Notes: generated by a model from the letters alone, not told the origin. Positions 40,737-49,916 are shown, numbered from the stretch's first letter. The stretch: 64,000 nucleotides of DNA from Planosporangium mesophilum (GCF_016863255.1 NZ_BOON01000006.1:124001-188000); one strand, 5' to 3'. Translations and numbers: made by a program.

Positions 40737-41365
40737 GGCAGCTCACCGGCCTCCACCATCCGGGCGAAACGCCGCAGCGCCTGGGTCAGGCTGACCTTCG
40801 AGCCCGGCCACAGAACCGGCCAGGCGACCTTGCCGGCGGTACCGCCGGGCAGGTGGAACCACTCGTGCCAGACCACCTGGGTACGGTCGCCGCCCATCGG
40901 GGTGCACCGCATCACGCCGGGGCCGCGCAGCACCCTGCCGTAGTGGACGACCCGGATCTCGTACGGCCGGTCGACCTTGATCACGCGCATCTCGTCGCGC
41001 AGCACGGCCGGGCCGACCTGGGTCACCGCCTCGATCGAACTGCCCTCACCGCCGTCGCCGTCGACCAGCCGTACCCGCGTGAACGGGATCCAGTCGCTCT
41101 GCCGCTCCCAGGCCAGCAGGGCCTCGAAGACCTGCGCCGCGGGGGCGTTGACGATGACGGTGGCGGTCACCTCACCGGCGCCCGGCTGTACGGCGTCGCC
41201 GAGTGCGGCCTGGGCCGCCCGGGCGGCGTCGCCCGGCGGCTCGCTCCGCGCACCCGCGGCGTCGTTGGTACCGGCACGGGGCTCGTCGTCGCCGGCCGTG
41301 GACGCCTGCCGCGGCGTCGTGTCGGTCGCCCCGTCCCCCGTTGACCGGGGCTGCGGGGTACTCAC
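40733..41365 (-). CDS. SRPBCC-family lipid/ligand-binding protein
   Basis: 210 residues: about 65 disordered, charged residues and then a START/Bet v1-like SRPBCC domain ('VTATVIVNAPAAQVFEALLA', 'VVHYGRVLRGPGVMRCTP', 'WHEWFHLPGG'), a hydrophobic-ligand pocket fold. Ligand unknown. Overlaps by 4 bp with both neighbours (TagI downstream, DivIVA-like upstream), so three genes form one operon. Confidence 0.83.
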   Translation of the reverse strand: MSTPQPRSTGDGATDTTPRQASTAGDDEPRAGTNDAAGARSEPPGDAARAAQAALGDAVQPGAGEVTATVIVNAPAAQVFEALLAWERQSDWIPFTRVRLVDGDGGEGSSIEAVTQVGPAVLRDEMRVIKVDRPYEIRVVHYGRVLRGPGVMRCTPMGGDRTQVVWHEWFHLPGGTAGKVAWPVLWPGSKVSLTQALRRFARMVEAGELP

Positions 41366-41883
41366 GGCAGCCTCATCTCCTGTGGCTCGGACGAGGAGTC
41401 GTCCGAGCCGGGTCCGCCGTCACGCGGTGCCGGCCCGGCCGGGCTCGCGTCGTGCTCCGCATCAGGGGACGAGCTGTGCTCCGGGCCGAGGTCCGTGGTC
41501 GGCTCCGGACCGCTCCGGATCGCCCTGGACGCGGCTTCCCGCGCGGCGCGGAGCTTGTCGGCGTCGGCAGACCGCCCGTCGCGCAGCGCGTCCACCTCGG
41601 CCTGCAGCACGTCGATCAGCTCCAGCTTGTACCCGATGTCGTAGGCCGCCCGGCGCAGCGCCGCGTCGACCTGGGCCATCCGGTAGCCCCGCGCCCCGGT
41701 GTCGAACCGGATCCGGGCGAGGTCGGACTCGACCAGCGGGCGGTCGGCGGGCAGCGGAACCGCCCTGCCCTCCCCCTCCACCGGCGCCAGCCCGGGGTCT
41801 GAGCCCGAGATGAGCACCGCGATGCCGAAGCCGATAGCACCGACGACGAGCGCGCCGATCGTCAGGAGCACGAGCTGACCCAT
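41362..41883 (-). CDS. DivIVA-domain membrane protein
   Basis: 173 residues: one N-terminal helix ('LVLLTIGALVVGAIGFGIAV'), a short DivIVA-like stretch 'IRFDTGARGYRMAQVDAALR' leading into a coiled coil, and a Ser/Asp-rich disordered tail. Proteins of this layout are common in actinobacteria and may follow membrane curvature at poles or septa; no direct role is known. ATG 41883 has CACGAT 6 nt upstream. First gene of the divIVA-like/SRPBCC/tagI operon. Confidence 0.78.
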   Translation of the reverse strand: MGQLVLLTIGALVVGAIGFGIAVLISGSDPGLAPVEGEGRAVPLPADRPLVESDLARIRFDTGARGYRMAQVDAALRRAAYDIGYKLELIDVLQAEVDALRDGRSADADKLRAAREAASRAIRSGPEPTTDLGPEHSSSPDAEHDASPAGPAPRDGGPGSDDSSSEPQEMRLP

Positions 41884-41975
41884 CTCACGATCGTGGCACG
41901 CTCGCCTCGACCAAGCGAGTCCGGCGTGCTCAACAGGGCGAGTCGGACACCCGGACAGGGTGAGGGCGGGACGGG

Positions 41976-42353
41976 TCAGCTCCAGCGCAGGACGCGTTTG
42001 CGCCAGGCGTAGAGCAGGCCGAGCGCGAGCAGCCCGACGAAGATGCCCATCTCGACCACGGCCGCGGTGCCGAACCCGGGCCGGTCGAAGACGACGGCCC
42101 ACGGAAAGATGAAGACACTTTCAACCGCAAAAAGCACATACAGGTACGCGTACACGTAGTAACGAACCTGTACCTGGGCCCAGTCGCCGCCGACTGGGTC
42201 GAGTCCGCACTCGTAGTTCTCCCACTTGCCGGGCGTGTCGGCCGGACGGCTGGGGCGCAGCACCCGGTTGGCCCCGAAGGCCGCCACGAACACCAGCGCG
42301 CCCGCGAGCAGAAGCAGCCCGAGCGTGGCGTACGAGCCGAGATAACCGGTCAC
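41976..42353 (-). CDS. nuoA: NADH-quinone oxidoreductase subunit A (lone copy)
   Basis: 125-residue NuoA, a three-helix subunit of complex I. Seen: 'LGLLLLAGALVFVAAFGANR', 'KWENYECGLDPVGGDWAQVQ' with the conserved ECG motif, 'YYVYAYLYVLFAVESVFIFP'. No other nuo gene is nearby, so this is a detached copy, next to the divergent korAB ferredoxin oxidoreductase. GTG 42353 with TAGGCT 6 nt upstream points to a leaderless mRNA. Confidence 0.92.
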   Translation of the reverse strand: MTGYLGSYATLGLLLLAGALVFVAAFGANRVLRPSRPADTPGKWENYECGLDPVGGDWAQVQVRYYVYAYLYVLFAVESVFIFPWAVVFDRPGFGTAAVVEMGIFVGLLALGLLYAWRKRVLRWS

Positions 42354-42676
42354 GACCGCAGCCTAGCCGTACGTCGCTGTCGAATCACCGATCGCAGGGC
42401 TGCGTACCCCAGCACCCCGACCGATAATGGATGCCTTTGGGTGGTCCACCGGCCGGTTTTCGAACCACCGGAAGGCGGCTATCCGTACAAATGCGTGGAT
42501 GCCGACGCCGGCGCAACGTGTCGTCACCCACGTAACGGAAACCACAGGGAGTCCGTCGGACCAGTTCGACGTAGGCTCGGGGTGTATGGAGGAGCGGGTC
42601 CTCGAAGGGCCCGTCGCCCGACGCTGCGCGACGGCGACTCATCCCCCCACCCGCCGTCACCGAGGAGGTCAACCAC
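42354..42676. other. 323-bp divergent gap nuoA-korA
   Basis: Holds the nuoA leaderless promoter at its left edge and the korA AGGAGGT ribosome site at its right. GGTGGT/ACCACC near 42440-42475 could pair. A TAGGCT hexamer at 42572-42577 may be a korA -10, giving a leader of roughly 100 nt. I find no RNA gene. Confidence 0.4.
42360..42365 (-). promoter_or_regulatory. -10 hexamer of leaderless transcript
   Basis: TAGGCT on the minus strand, 6 nt before the GTG at 42353. Confidence 0.48.
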
Positions 42677-44521
42677 GTGACCAAGCAGGTCCGTCAACTG
42701 GATCGAGTGGTCATTCGTTTCGCCGGAGACTCCGGCGACGGTATGCAACTCACCGGCGACCGGTTCACCTCGGAGACCGCCCAGCTCGGCAACGACATCT
42801 CCACGCTGCCCAACTTCCCGGCCGAGATCCGGGCGCCTGCCGGCACGCTGCCCGGCGTCTCCAGCTTCCAGGTTCACTTCGCCGATTTCGACATCCTGAC
42901 GCCCGGTGACACCCCGGACGTGCTCGTCGCCATGAACCCGGCGGCGCTCAAGGCCAACCTGGGCGACCTGCGTCCCGGCGCCGACATCATCGTCAACACC
43001 GACGAGTTCACCAAGCGGAACCTGGCCAAGGTCGGGTACGCCGACGACCCGCTCGAGGACGGCTCCCTCGACGGCTACGCGCTGCACCCGGTGGCGCTGA
43101 CCTCCATGACCGTGCGCGCCCTGGAGAACTTCGAAATCTCCAAGAAGGACGCCGAGCGGGCCAAGAACATGTTCGCCCTCGGCCTGCTGTCGTGGATGTA
43201 CTCCCGCCCCAGCGAGTCCACGCTGCGGTTCCTGGAGCGCAAGTTCGCCGCCCGCCCCGAGGTGGCCGCGGCCAACGTCGCCGCGTTCAAGGCCGGCTTC
43301 AACTTCGGTGAGACCACCGAGGACTTCGTGGTGCGCTACGAGGTCAAGCCGGCGAAGATGCCCGCGGGCGAGTACCGCAACATCACCGGCAACACGGCCC
43401 TGGCGCTGGGCGTCGTGGCCGCCGGGGTGCGCGCGAAGCTGCCGGTCCTGCTCGGCGCGTACCCGATCACGCCGGCCAGCGACATCCTGCACGAGCTGTC
43501 CAAGCACAAGAAGTTCGGCGTCACGACGGTGCAGGCCGAGGATGAGATCGCCGCGATCGGCGTGGCGCTGGGCGCCTCGTACGGCGGCGCGCTCGGGGTC
43601 ACCTCGACCTCCGGTCCGGGCGTCGCCCTCAAGAGCGAGACGATCAGCCTGGCGGTGGCCCTGGAGCTGCCGCTGCTCATCATCGACGTGCAGCGCGCCG
43701 GGCCGTCCACCGGCATGCCGACCAAGACCGAGCAGGCCGATCTGGCCATGGCCCTGCACGGCCGGCACGGCGAGGCCCCGGTGGCGATCATCGCGCCGCG
43801 CTCCCCCGCCGACTGCTTCGACGCCGCGCTCGAGGCGGCGCGGATCGCGCTGACCTACCGGACCCCGGTGATCCTGCTCTCCGACGGGTACATCGCCAAC
43901 GGCTCCGAGCCGTGGCGGCTGCCCGCCGTCGCCGAGCTGCCGGACCTGCGGGTCGAGTTCGCGTCCGAGCCGAACGGCCCCGAGGGGCAGTTCCTGCCGT
44001 ACCTGCGCGACCCGGCCACCCTGGCCCGGCCGTGGGCCGTGCCCGGCACGCCGGGGCTGGAGCACCGCATCGGCGGTCTGGAGAAGGCCGACAAGACCGG
44101 TGACATCTCGTACGACCCGGCCAACCACGACTTCATGGTCCGTACCCGCGCCGCCCGGATCGAGGGCATCGAGGTGCCGGACGTCGAGGTCGACGACCCC
44201 GACGGCGACGCCCGGGTCCTGGTCCTGGGCTGGGGCTCCACGTACGGGCCGATCGGCGCCGCGTGCCGCTCCCTGCGCCAGCGCGGCCTGCCGGTGGCCC
44301 AGGCGCACCTGCGCCACCTGAACCCGATGCCGCGTAATCTCGGCGCGGTCCTCAAGGCCTACGACCGGGTGGTCATCCCGGAGATGAACCTCGGTCAGCT
44401 CGCCGGCGTGATCCGGTCGAAGTACCTGATCGACGCGATCGCCTACAACCAGGTACGCGGCCTGCCGTTCACCGCCGCCGAGCTGGAGAGCATGTTGGAA
44501 GAGGTCGTAAAGAATGCATGA
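42677..44521 (+). CDS. korA: 2-oxoacid:ferredoxin oxidoreductase subunit alpha
   Basis: 614-residue alpha-gamma fused subunit of 2-oxoglutarate (or related 2-oxoacid) ferredoxin oxidoreductase, which oxidatively decarboxylates a 2-oxoacid to its CoA ester and reduces ferredoxin. Seen: gamma domain 'RFAGDSGDGMQLTGDRFTSE' at the start, then 'GAYPITPASDILHELSKHKK', 'VQAEDEIAAIGVALGASYGG', 'TSTSGPGVALKSETISLAVA', and C-terminal 'VLVLGWGSTYGPIGAA'. AGGAGGT ribosome site before GTG 42677. Overlaps korB by 8 bp. Actinobacterial KorAB runs the TCA step alongside 2-oxoglutarate dehydrogenase. Confidence 0.94.
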   Translation: MTKQVRQLDRVVIRFAGDSGDGMQLTGDRFTSETAQLGNDISTLPNFPAEIRAPAGTLPGVSSFQVHFADFDILTPGDTPDVLVAMNPAALKANLGDLRPGADIIVNTDEFTKRNLAKVGYADDPLEDGSLDGYALHPVALTSMTVRALENFEISKKDAERAKNMFALGLLSWMYSRPSESTLRFLERKFAARPEVAAANVAAFKAGFNFGETTEDFVVRYEVKPAKMPAGEYRNITGNTALALGVVAAGVRAKLPVLLGAYPITPASDILHELSKHKKFGVTTVQAEDEIAAIGVALGASYGGALGVTSTSGPGVALKSETISLAVALELPLLIIDVQRAGPSTGMPTKTEQADLAMALHGRHGEAPVAIIAPRSPADCFDAALEAARIALTYRTPVILLSDGYIANGSEPWRLPAVAELPDLRVEFASEPNGPEGQFLPYLRDPATLARPWAVPGTPGLEHRIGGLEKADKTGDISYDPANHDFMVRTRAARIEGIEVPDVEVDDPDGDARVLVLGWGSTYGPIGAACRSLRQRGLPVAQAHLRHLNPMPRNLGAVLKAYDRVVIPEMNLGQLAGVIRSKYLIDAIAYNQVRGLPFTAAELESMLEEVVKNA

Positions 44522-45572
44522 AGCGAAGAATTCCGCTGGCGCGGCGCCAGTGGCGCTCAAGCTGACCGCGAAGGACTTCAAGTCCGACCAGGAGGTGCGC
44601 TGGTGCCCCGGCTGCGGTGACTACGCGATCCTGGCCGCGATGCAGTCGTTCCTGCCGGAGCTCGGCATCCCCCGCGAGCGCACCGTGTTCGTGTCCGGTA
44701 TCGGCTGCTCGTCGCGGTTCCCGTACTACCTCAACACGTACGGCATGCACTCGATCCACGGCCGTGCGCCGGCCATCGCGACCGGCCTGTCGGTGTCGCG
44801 CCCGGACCTGTCGGTGTGGGTGGTCACCGGTGACGGCGACGCCCTGTCGATCGGCGGCAACCACCTCATCCACTCGCTGCGCCGCAACGTCAACCTGAAG
44901 ATCCTGCTGTTCAACAACAAGATCTACGGGTTGACCAAGGGCCAGTACTCACCGACCTCGGAGCTCGGCAAGGTCACGAAGTCGACGCCGGTCGGGTCGG
45001 CGGACTCCCCGTTCAACCCGATCTCGCTGGCGCTCGGCGCCGAGGCGACCTTCGTCGCCCGGACGATCGACTCCGACCGCAAGCACCTCCAGTCGGTGCT
45101 GCGCCAGGCAGCCGAGCACAAGGGCTCCGCGTTCGTGGAGATCTACCAGAACTGCAACATCTTCAACGACGGCGCGTTCGAGGTGCTCAAGGACCCGTCC
45201 ACCCGCGACGAGTACGTGATCCGCCTCCAGCACGGCCAGCCGATCACCTTCGGCAAGGACGGCGAGTGGTGCGTGACCCACCCGCCGGGCGCCTTCGGGC
45301 TCGAGGTGCGCCGGACCGCCGAGGTGTCGGCCGACGAGGTCGTCGTGCACGACGCGACGGTCGCCGAGCCGGCGTACGCGTTCGCGCTGTCCCGGCTACC
45401 CGAAGGGGACCTGCGCAACACCCCGATCGGCGTGTTCCGGGCGGTGGACCGGCCCAACTACGACGACCTGGTGCGTAGCCAGCTCGACGAGGCGAAGGCG
45501 AAGCTGGTCGGCGAGCCGGAGGCCGAGCTGTCCAACCTGCTCAACTCCGGCGACACCTGGGCCATCCTCTAG
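44514..45572 (+). CDS. korB: 2-oxoacid:ferredoxin oxidoreductase subunit beta
   Basis: 352-residue thiamine-pyrophosphate subunit of the KorAB enzyme. Seen: 'VRWCPGCGDYAILAAMQSF' (CxxC cluster ligands), 'VFVSGIGCSSRFPYYLNTYG', the TPP motif 'VVTGDGDALSIGGNHLIH' with 'LKILLFNNKIYGLTKGQYSP', 'FVEIYQNCNIFNDGAFEVL'. It follows korA with an 8-bp overlap. A large inverted-repeat element follows the stop at once and probably terminates the operon. Confidence 0.94.
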   Translation: MHEAKNSAGAAPVALKLTAKDFKSDQEVRWCPGCGDYAILAAMQSFLPELGIPRERTVFVSGIGCSSRFPYYLNTYGMHSIHGRAPAIATGLSVSRPDLSVWVVTGDGDALSIGGNHLIHSLRRNVNLKILLFNNKIYGLTKGQYSPTSELGKVTKSTPVGSADSPFNPISLALGAEATFVARTIDSDRKHLQSVLRQAAEHKGSAFVEIYQNCNIFNDGAFEVLKDPSTRDEYVIRLQHGQPITFGKDGEWCVTHPPGAFGLEVRRTAEVSADEVVVHDATVAEPAYAFALSRLPEGDLRNTPIGVFRAVDRPNYDDLVRSQLDEAKAKLVGEPEAELSNLLNSGDTWAIL

Positions 45573-45575
45573 CTC

Positions 45576-45657
45576 GATCAACACAACCTCCGAGGTGAGG
45601 TCGTGGTCTCGGCACACCGCTACGACCACGACCTCCCCTGGGGAAGTTGTGACGATC
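45576..45657. repeat. Nested inverted repeat between korB and regulator gene
   Basis: Inner perfect 12-bp arms (45597-45608 and 45624-45635, GAGGTCGTGGTC) and imperfect outer arms (45576-45591 and 45642-45657, GATC..CACAAC.TCC). It fills the whole convergent gap and shares a TCGTCACAA core with 20933-21003. Likely a two-way terminator and a member of a dispersed element family. Confidence 0.75.
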
Positions 45658-48322
45658 AAGACGAGTGGCTGAAGCGACCCGAGTCGGCCGCCAGGTCCGG
45701 GTGCTCCACGGTGAGCGCGACGGCCACCGCGTCCTCCAGGGACAGCGTCGCGCCCTCGGCGTACGCGGCATCGAACATCACGTCGCCGAGCACGGCACGG
45801 GCCACCGCCTGCTGCTCGTGCCAGTACGGGCCGAACGGCCCGGCCGCCAGCCGCAGCCGGGCCCGCGCCGCCTGTGCCGCCCCGAACAGCCGTGCCGCGG
45901 TGAGCGGGTCGTCACCGGCCAGGCAGCGCACCGCCACCGCGTTGAGCGTCTCGCCGGACTGCGCGGAGAAGCCGAACCCCATCCGGGACCGCAGCGCCAC
46001 CGCGAGGTGGTCGTGCGCCGCGACCACGTCACCGCGCCGCAGCGCCACCAGGCCCAGCAGCGCGTCGACGGTACGGCGACCGCGCTCGGCCGGTCGGGAC
46101 GCCTCCAGCGGGCGGGCGTTGGCCAGCAGGTCTGCCGCCTCGTCCAGCGCGCCGCGCACCAGCAGGATCTGGGCCAGCGTGTACACGGCGAGCAGCGCGT
46201 CGCTCCACACGCCCTCCCGGCGGGCCCATCCCGTCACCTCCCGGCACACCCGCTCGGCGTCGTCGACCTGGCCCAGTCCGGCCAGCGGCGCGCCGCGCCC
46301 GGCGAGCACGCGTACCAGGAGGCCGACCTCGCCGGCACCCCGCGCCGAGGCCTCGGCCCGCTGCGAGAACCGCAGCCCCTCGACGTACTCGCCGTCGGCG
46401 CCGGCCGCCGCCGCGTGGGCGTGGTACGCGGCCGCCACCTCGCCCTCGGGTAGCTCCTCGCCGGTGGCCCTGACCCGCTCGTACAGCCGGAACAGCCACA
46501 TCCGGGCCTCGCTCGCCAGCCCACGCTCGCACCACCACTGGTCCAGGCGGGTCGCGACGGCCAGCCCGTCCCGGGCGGCGCCCCGGCTCACCGTCCACCG
46601 CAGGGCACCGCGCACCTCGTCGGCCAGCGGGTCGATCGCGTACAGCGACAGCGTCACCGGACGGCCGTTGGCGTCCACGTGCGCGGCCCGGATCTGCCGC
46701 AGGCACCAGGCGACGTGCCGGTCCCGGATCGCCTCCTCCTCGCCGGTGTCGCGCAGGGCGCGGGAGGCGTACGCCCGGATCGGCCGCAGCAGCCGGTAGG
46801 TCGCCGTCTCCGCCCGCGGCTCCGCCTGGACCAGCGACTTGTCCACGAGCGTGGCGAGCGGATCGAGCGGATCGCCGCCACCGAGCGACTCGACGGCCGG
46901 CAGGGCCACCGGGCCGGCGAACACCGACAGCCGGCGCAGCAGCCGGGCCGCCGGGGCGTCAAGGGTGCGGTACGACCAGTCCAGCGCCGCCTGGATCGTC
47001 CGGTGCCGGTCACCGGCGCCCGGCAGCGACGTGCCGCCGCAGCCGGCGTCGAGGGTGGCGAGCACGTCGTCGATCCGGGCGGCGAGGTCGCCCGCGGACA
47101 GTACCCGCAGCCGGGCCGCGGCCAGTTCGAGCGCGAGCGGCAGCCCGGACAGCCCGGTCGCGACCCGGTCGAGGTACACCGCCTCGTCGTCGCAGGGCGG
47201 CTGCCCACCGCGGGCCGCGGCGGCCCGGTCGAGCAGCAGCGCGACGGCGTCGCTCGGGCCGCCCGCGGTGGCGTCCACCGGCAGCGGCGGCAGCCTCCAG
47301 ACCACCTCACCGGGGAGTCCGAGCGGCTCGCGGCTGGTCGCCAGTACCCGCGCGCCGGACCCGCCGTCGAGCAGCCGCCCGACCAGCGGTGCGACCGCCG
47401 GTAGCTGCGCGTCGCAGGTGTCGAGGACGACGAGGGTATGACGACCGGCGGCATGGTCGGCGAGGGTCTGCGCGACCGTCCGGCCGGGCTCCGGGCGCAG
47501 CCCGAGCGCTCCCGCGACCGCGAGCTCCACCTGGTGCGGGTCGCCGGTACCGGCGAGGTCGACGAACCAGACCCCGTCTGGGTACTCGCCGACGAGGTCG
47601 CGCGCCACCTCGACGGCCAGCCGCGTCTTCCCCACCCCGCCCGCGCCGGTCACCGTGACGAGGCGGTGGTCGGCGAGCAGTTCGGGTAGCCGCTGCCGCT
47701 CGGCGGCGCGGCCGATCAGCGAGGTCGCCGGGGTCGGCAGGTTGTGCGGGGGGCGGACGGGCGTACGGGGGCGTGGGAAGTCCGGGGCGAGGCCGGCCGC
47801 CACGACCTGGTACAGCCGCTCACGGCCGTCGAAGCCGCGCAGCCGGTGCAGTCCGAGATCGGAGAGCGCGACCCCGTCGGGCAGGCGGCGCGCCGCGGCC
47901 GCGGTGGCCGCCGAGCAGAGCACCTGGCCGCCGTGCGCTGCCTCGGCCACCCGGGCCGCACGGTGCACCTCGGGGCTCGCGTACTCCCCGTCGACCGGCT
48001 CGGCGTAACCGGTGTGCAGCCCCATTCGTACCATCGGCCGCGTCCGCGGATCGGGCCACTCGTGCCGCGACAGCGCGCGCTGGGCCGCGACGCACGCGCG
48101 CAGGGCCGCGGTCGCGTCGGCGAACGCGACGAAGAGCGAGTCGCCCTCGGTGAACAGCACCACACCGTCGCCTGTGGACAGTGCGCGCCACAGCACCCGC
48201 CGGTGCTCGGTCAGCACCGCGCGGTAGTCCACACCGAGCATCTGGGCCAACCTCGTCGAGCCCTCGATGTCGGTGAACAGAAAGGTCACCAGCCCGTTCG
48301 GCAGGTGCGTCCGTGCCGACAC
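45656..48322 (-). CDS. Adenylate-cyclase-domain ATPase regulator
   Basis: 888 residues: class III nucleotide cyclase domain at about 10-175 (metal-binding 'FLFTDIEGSTRLAQMLGVDY', 'FTEGDSLFVAFADATAALRA'), then an NB-ARC/AAA ATPase with P-loop 'VTGAGGVGKTRLAVEVARDL' near 230 and Walker B 'HTLVVLDTCDAQLPAV', and a C-terminal TPR-like helical repeat. A DNA-binding domain of the LuxR or BTAD type is absent, so signalling may be through cyclic nucleotide or protein contacts. GTG 48322 has GGAGG 8 nt upstream. Typical for actinomycetes; ligand unknown. Confidence 0.88.
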   Translation of the reverse strand: MSARTHLPNGLVTFLFTDIEGSTRLAQMLGVDYRAVLTEHRRVLWRALSTGDGVVLFTEGDSLFVAFADATAALRACVAAQRALSRHEWPDPRTRPMVRMGLHTGYAEPVDGEYASPEVHRAARVAEAAHGGQVLCSAATAAAARRLPDGVALSDLGLHRLRGFDGRERLYQVVAAGLAPDFPRPRTPVRPPHNLPTPATSLIGRAAERQRLPELLADHRLVTVTGAGGVGKTRLAVEVARDLVGEYPDGVWFVDLAGTGDPHQVELAVAGALGLRPEPGRTVAQTLADHAAGRHTLVVLDTCDAQLPAVAPLVGRLLDGGSGARVLATSREPLGLPGEVVWRLPPLPVDATAGGPSDAVALLLDRAAAARGGQPPCDDEAVYLDRVATGLSGLPLALELAAARLRVLSAGDLAARIDDVLATLDAGCGGTSLPGAGDRHRTIQAALDWSYRTLDAPAARLLRRLSVFAGPVALPAVESLGGGDPLDPLATLVDKSLVQAEPRAETATYRLLRPIRAYASRALRDTGEEEAIRDRHVAWCLRQIRAAHVDANGRPVTLSLYAIDPLADEVRGALRWTVSRGAARDGLAVATRLDQWWCERGLASEARMWLFRLYERVRATGEELPEGEVAAAYHAHAAAAGADGEYVEGLRFSQRAEASARGAGEVGLLVRVLAGRGAPLAGLGQVDDAERVCREVTGWARREGVWSDALLAVYTLAQILLVRGALDEAADLLANARPLEASRPAERGRRTVDALLGLVALRRGDVVAAHDHLAVALRSRMGFGFSAQSGETLNAVAVRCLAGDDPLTAARLFGAAQAARARLRLAAGPFGPYWHEQQAVARAVLGDVMFDAAYAEGATLSLEDAVAVALTVEHPDLAADSGRFSHSS

Positions 48323-48532
48323 GCGTGAACCTCCGCCCTGCCAGTCGCACTCATGCTGCCGCACACCCGCCGCGCGCACATCGTAGAAACGGCTCGCCTC
48401 GGCCCGAGGTCGCAGCCGGGGATCATACGAGCAGGCCGGTGGGGACAGGCGGGTTCGGCCGAGGTAACGACCGGAGGGTCGACGGGGTTGCGACGTATGG
48501 ATGAGCTTCGTTACCAGCCGGTACGGCGGGGC

Positions 48533-48739
48533 TCAGCCGCAGCCGCACCCGCCTCCACAGCATCCGCCGCCAGGGCCGGCCGGCTCCCCCCGACGTCCGC
48601 CGACGGCCACAGTGGACAGCAGCTTGACAGTGTCGTCGTGACCACCGGGGCATCGGGCCGGTTCGCCCGCCTCGCGCATCGGCCGGCTCAGTTCGAAGGT
48701 GGCGCCGCAGCTGCGGCAGCGGTACTCGTAGCGGGGCAT
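48533..48739 (-). CDS. FmdB-type zinc ribbon with Cys/Gly-rich tail
   Basis: 68-residue protein: an FmdB ribbon 'YEYRCRSCGATFELSRPMRE' with 'ARCPGGHDDTVKLLS' as the second metal half (C..H rather than CxxC), then a tail 'GGRRGEPAGPGGGCCGGGCG' with four cysteines. The tail may bind extra metal or take part in redox. Divergent from the transglycosylase gene, whose annotated leader overlaps by two bases if started at 48738. Confidence 0.85.
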   Translation of the reverse strand: MPRYEYRCRSCGATFELSRPMREAGEPARCPGGHDDTVKLLSTVAVGGRRGEPAGPGGGCCGGGCGCG

Positions 48740-48802
48740 GTCATCAGATTACCTACATCAGCGCCGGTCGTTCCCGGGACGACAACGTCTGCACGGATGG
48801 GC

Positions 48803-48808
48803 CATACT
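48803..48808 (+). promoter_or_regulatory. -10 hexamer of leaderless transcript
   Basis: CATACT, 7 nt before the GTG at 48816. Supports that start over the upstream ATG at 48738. Confidence 0.4.
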
Positions 48809-48815
48809 CGACGGC

Positions 48816-49853
48816 GTGGGACAGGGGAACCGGGTGGTCGATCCGACGACGGCGCCGCTGCGGCCGGCGGCGCCAGCCGAGGAGGCGCAGGCACCCACCC
48901 CGATCCCGGCACCGGACACGGTCGACAAGTCAGACTCGATCGGCGTTTCCAACCATCGTGCACCGTCGACCCGGCGCCCCGGCCGGTGGCGCGCTCTCCC
49001 GGCTCGCGTCGGCCGGCGACTGATCACCGCCTCCCGCGCCGGCTTCCGCGCCACGGCGGCGTGGGCGCGGCGCCCGTACCCCGGGGTTCTCCGGTCCGGT
49101 CTGTTGGTCTTCGCGCTGATGGCCGGATCGGTCCTCGCCGGCGCGTTCGTCGTGCCGGCGCTGCCGACCTCCACCCAGCGCGCCTTCGCGAGGATCGACC
49201 CGGCCGCCTTACCGGATGTCCCCGGCGCCGGCCTGCCCGGCACCGATCCGAGCGCAGCCCCCGGCAGCGGCGCGACCGGCGCCATGACCAGGCCGTCGGA
49301 CCTCGCCGCCTGGGCCAGGCCGCTGGCGGCGAAGCTCGGCGTCCCGGTGGTGGCGATGCAGGCGTACGGGTACGCCGAGCTGGCCACCGCCGCCTCCCAG
49401 CCGACCTGCCAGCTCCGGTGGACGACGCTCGCCGGCATCGGCAAGATCGAGTCGGCGCACGGCCAGCACCAGGCGACGCTCGCCCCCGACGGCAAGGCGC
49501 TCCCGCCGATCATCGGCGCGCCGCTGGACGGGCAGGGCAGCCGGATGGCCATCCACGACACCGACGGCGGGCGGCTCGACGGCGACCGTACCTGGGACCA
49601 CGCCGTCGGGCCGATGCAGTTCATCCCCTCCACCTGGGGCCAGTACGGAGCGGACGCGGACGGCGACGGGGTCGCCGACATAAACGACATCGACGACGCG
49701 GCCCTGGCGGCGGCCCGCTACCTGTGCGCCGGCAACCGCAACCTCACGGTGGCCGGCGACTGGTGGGCGGCGATCATGGCGTACAACGCGGTCCAGGCGT
49801 ACATCCAGGACGTCTTCAACGCCGCGAACGACTACGGCGTGCGCAGCCGCTGA
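48816..49853 (+). CDS. Membrane-anchored lytic murein transglycosylase
   Basis: 345-residue cell-wall enzyme. About 95 cytosolic disordered residues, one helix ('VLRSGLLVFALMAGSVLAGA'), then a periplasmic SLT-like domain: 'TCQLRWTTLAGIGKIESAHG' with the catalytic Glu, 'GPMQFIPSTWGQYGADADGD', 'RYLCAGNRNLTVAGDWWAAI', and 'MAYNAVQAYIQDV'. It cleaves peptidoglycan between MurNAc and GlcNAc. GTG 48816 preferred on promoter spacing. Confidence 0.9.
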   Translation: MGQGNRVVDPTTAPLRPAAPAEEAQAPTPIPAPDTVDKSDSIGVSNHRAPSTRRPGRWRALPARVGRRLITASRAGFRATAAWARRPYPGVLRSGLLVFALMAGSVLAGAFVVPALPTSTQRAFARIDPAALPDVPGAGLPGTDPSAAPGSGATGAMTRPSDLAAWARPLAAKLGVPVVAMQAYGYAELATAASQPTCQLRWTTLAGIGKIESAHGQHQATLAPDGKALPPIIGAPLDGQGSRMAIHDTDGGRLDGDRTWDHAVGPMQFIPSTWGQYGADADGDGVADINDIDDAALAAARYLCAGNRNLTVAGDWWAAIMAYNAVQAYIQDVFNAANDYGVRSR

Positions 49854-49910
49854 CCGACCGGCCGGAGACTTAATAACCGCTAAGGCCTTCCGTCCGGGCG
49901 CGAACATCGG

Positions 49911-49916
49911 CAAGCT
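49911..49916 (+). promoter_or_regulatory. Possible -10 hexamer of leaderless transcript
   Basis: CAAGCT, 7 nt before the GTG at 49924; first base departs from TANNNT. Confidence 0.3.

Noticed and set aside
42524-44581. 685-codon frame opposite korA
   Set aside because: It is antisense to a clear enzyme and has no motifs.
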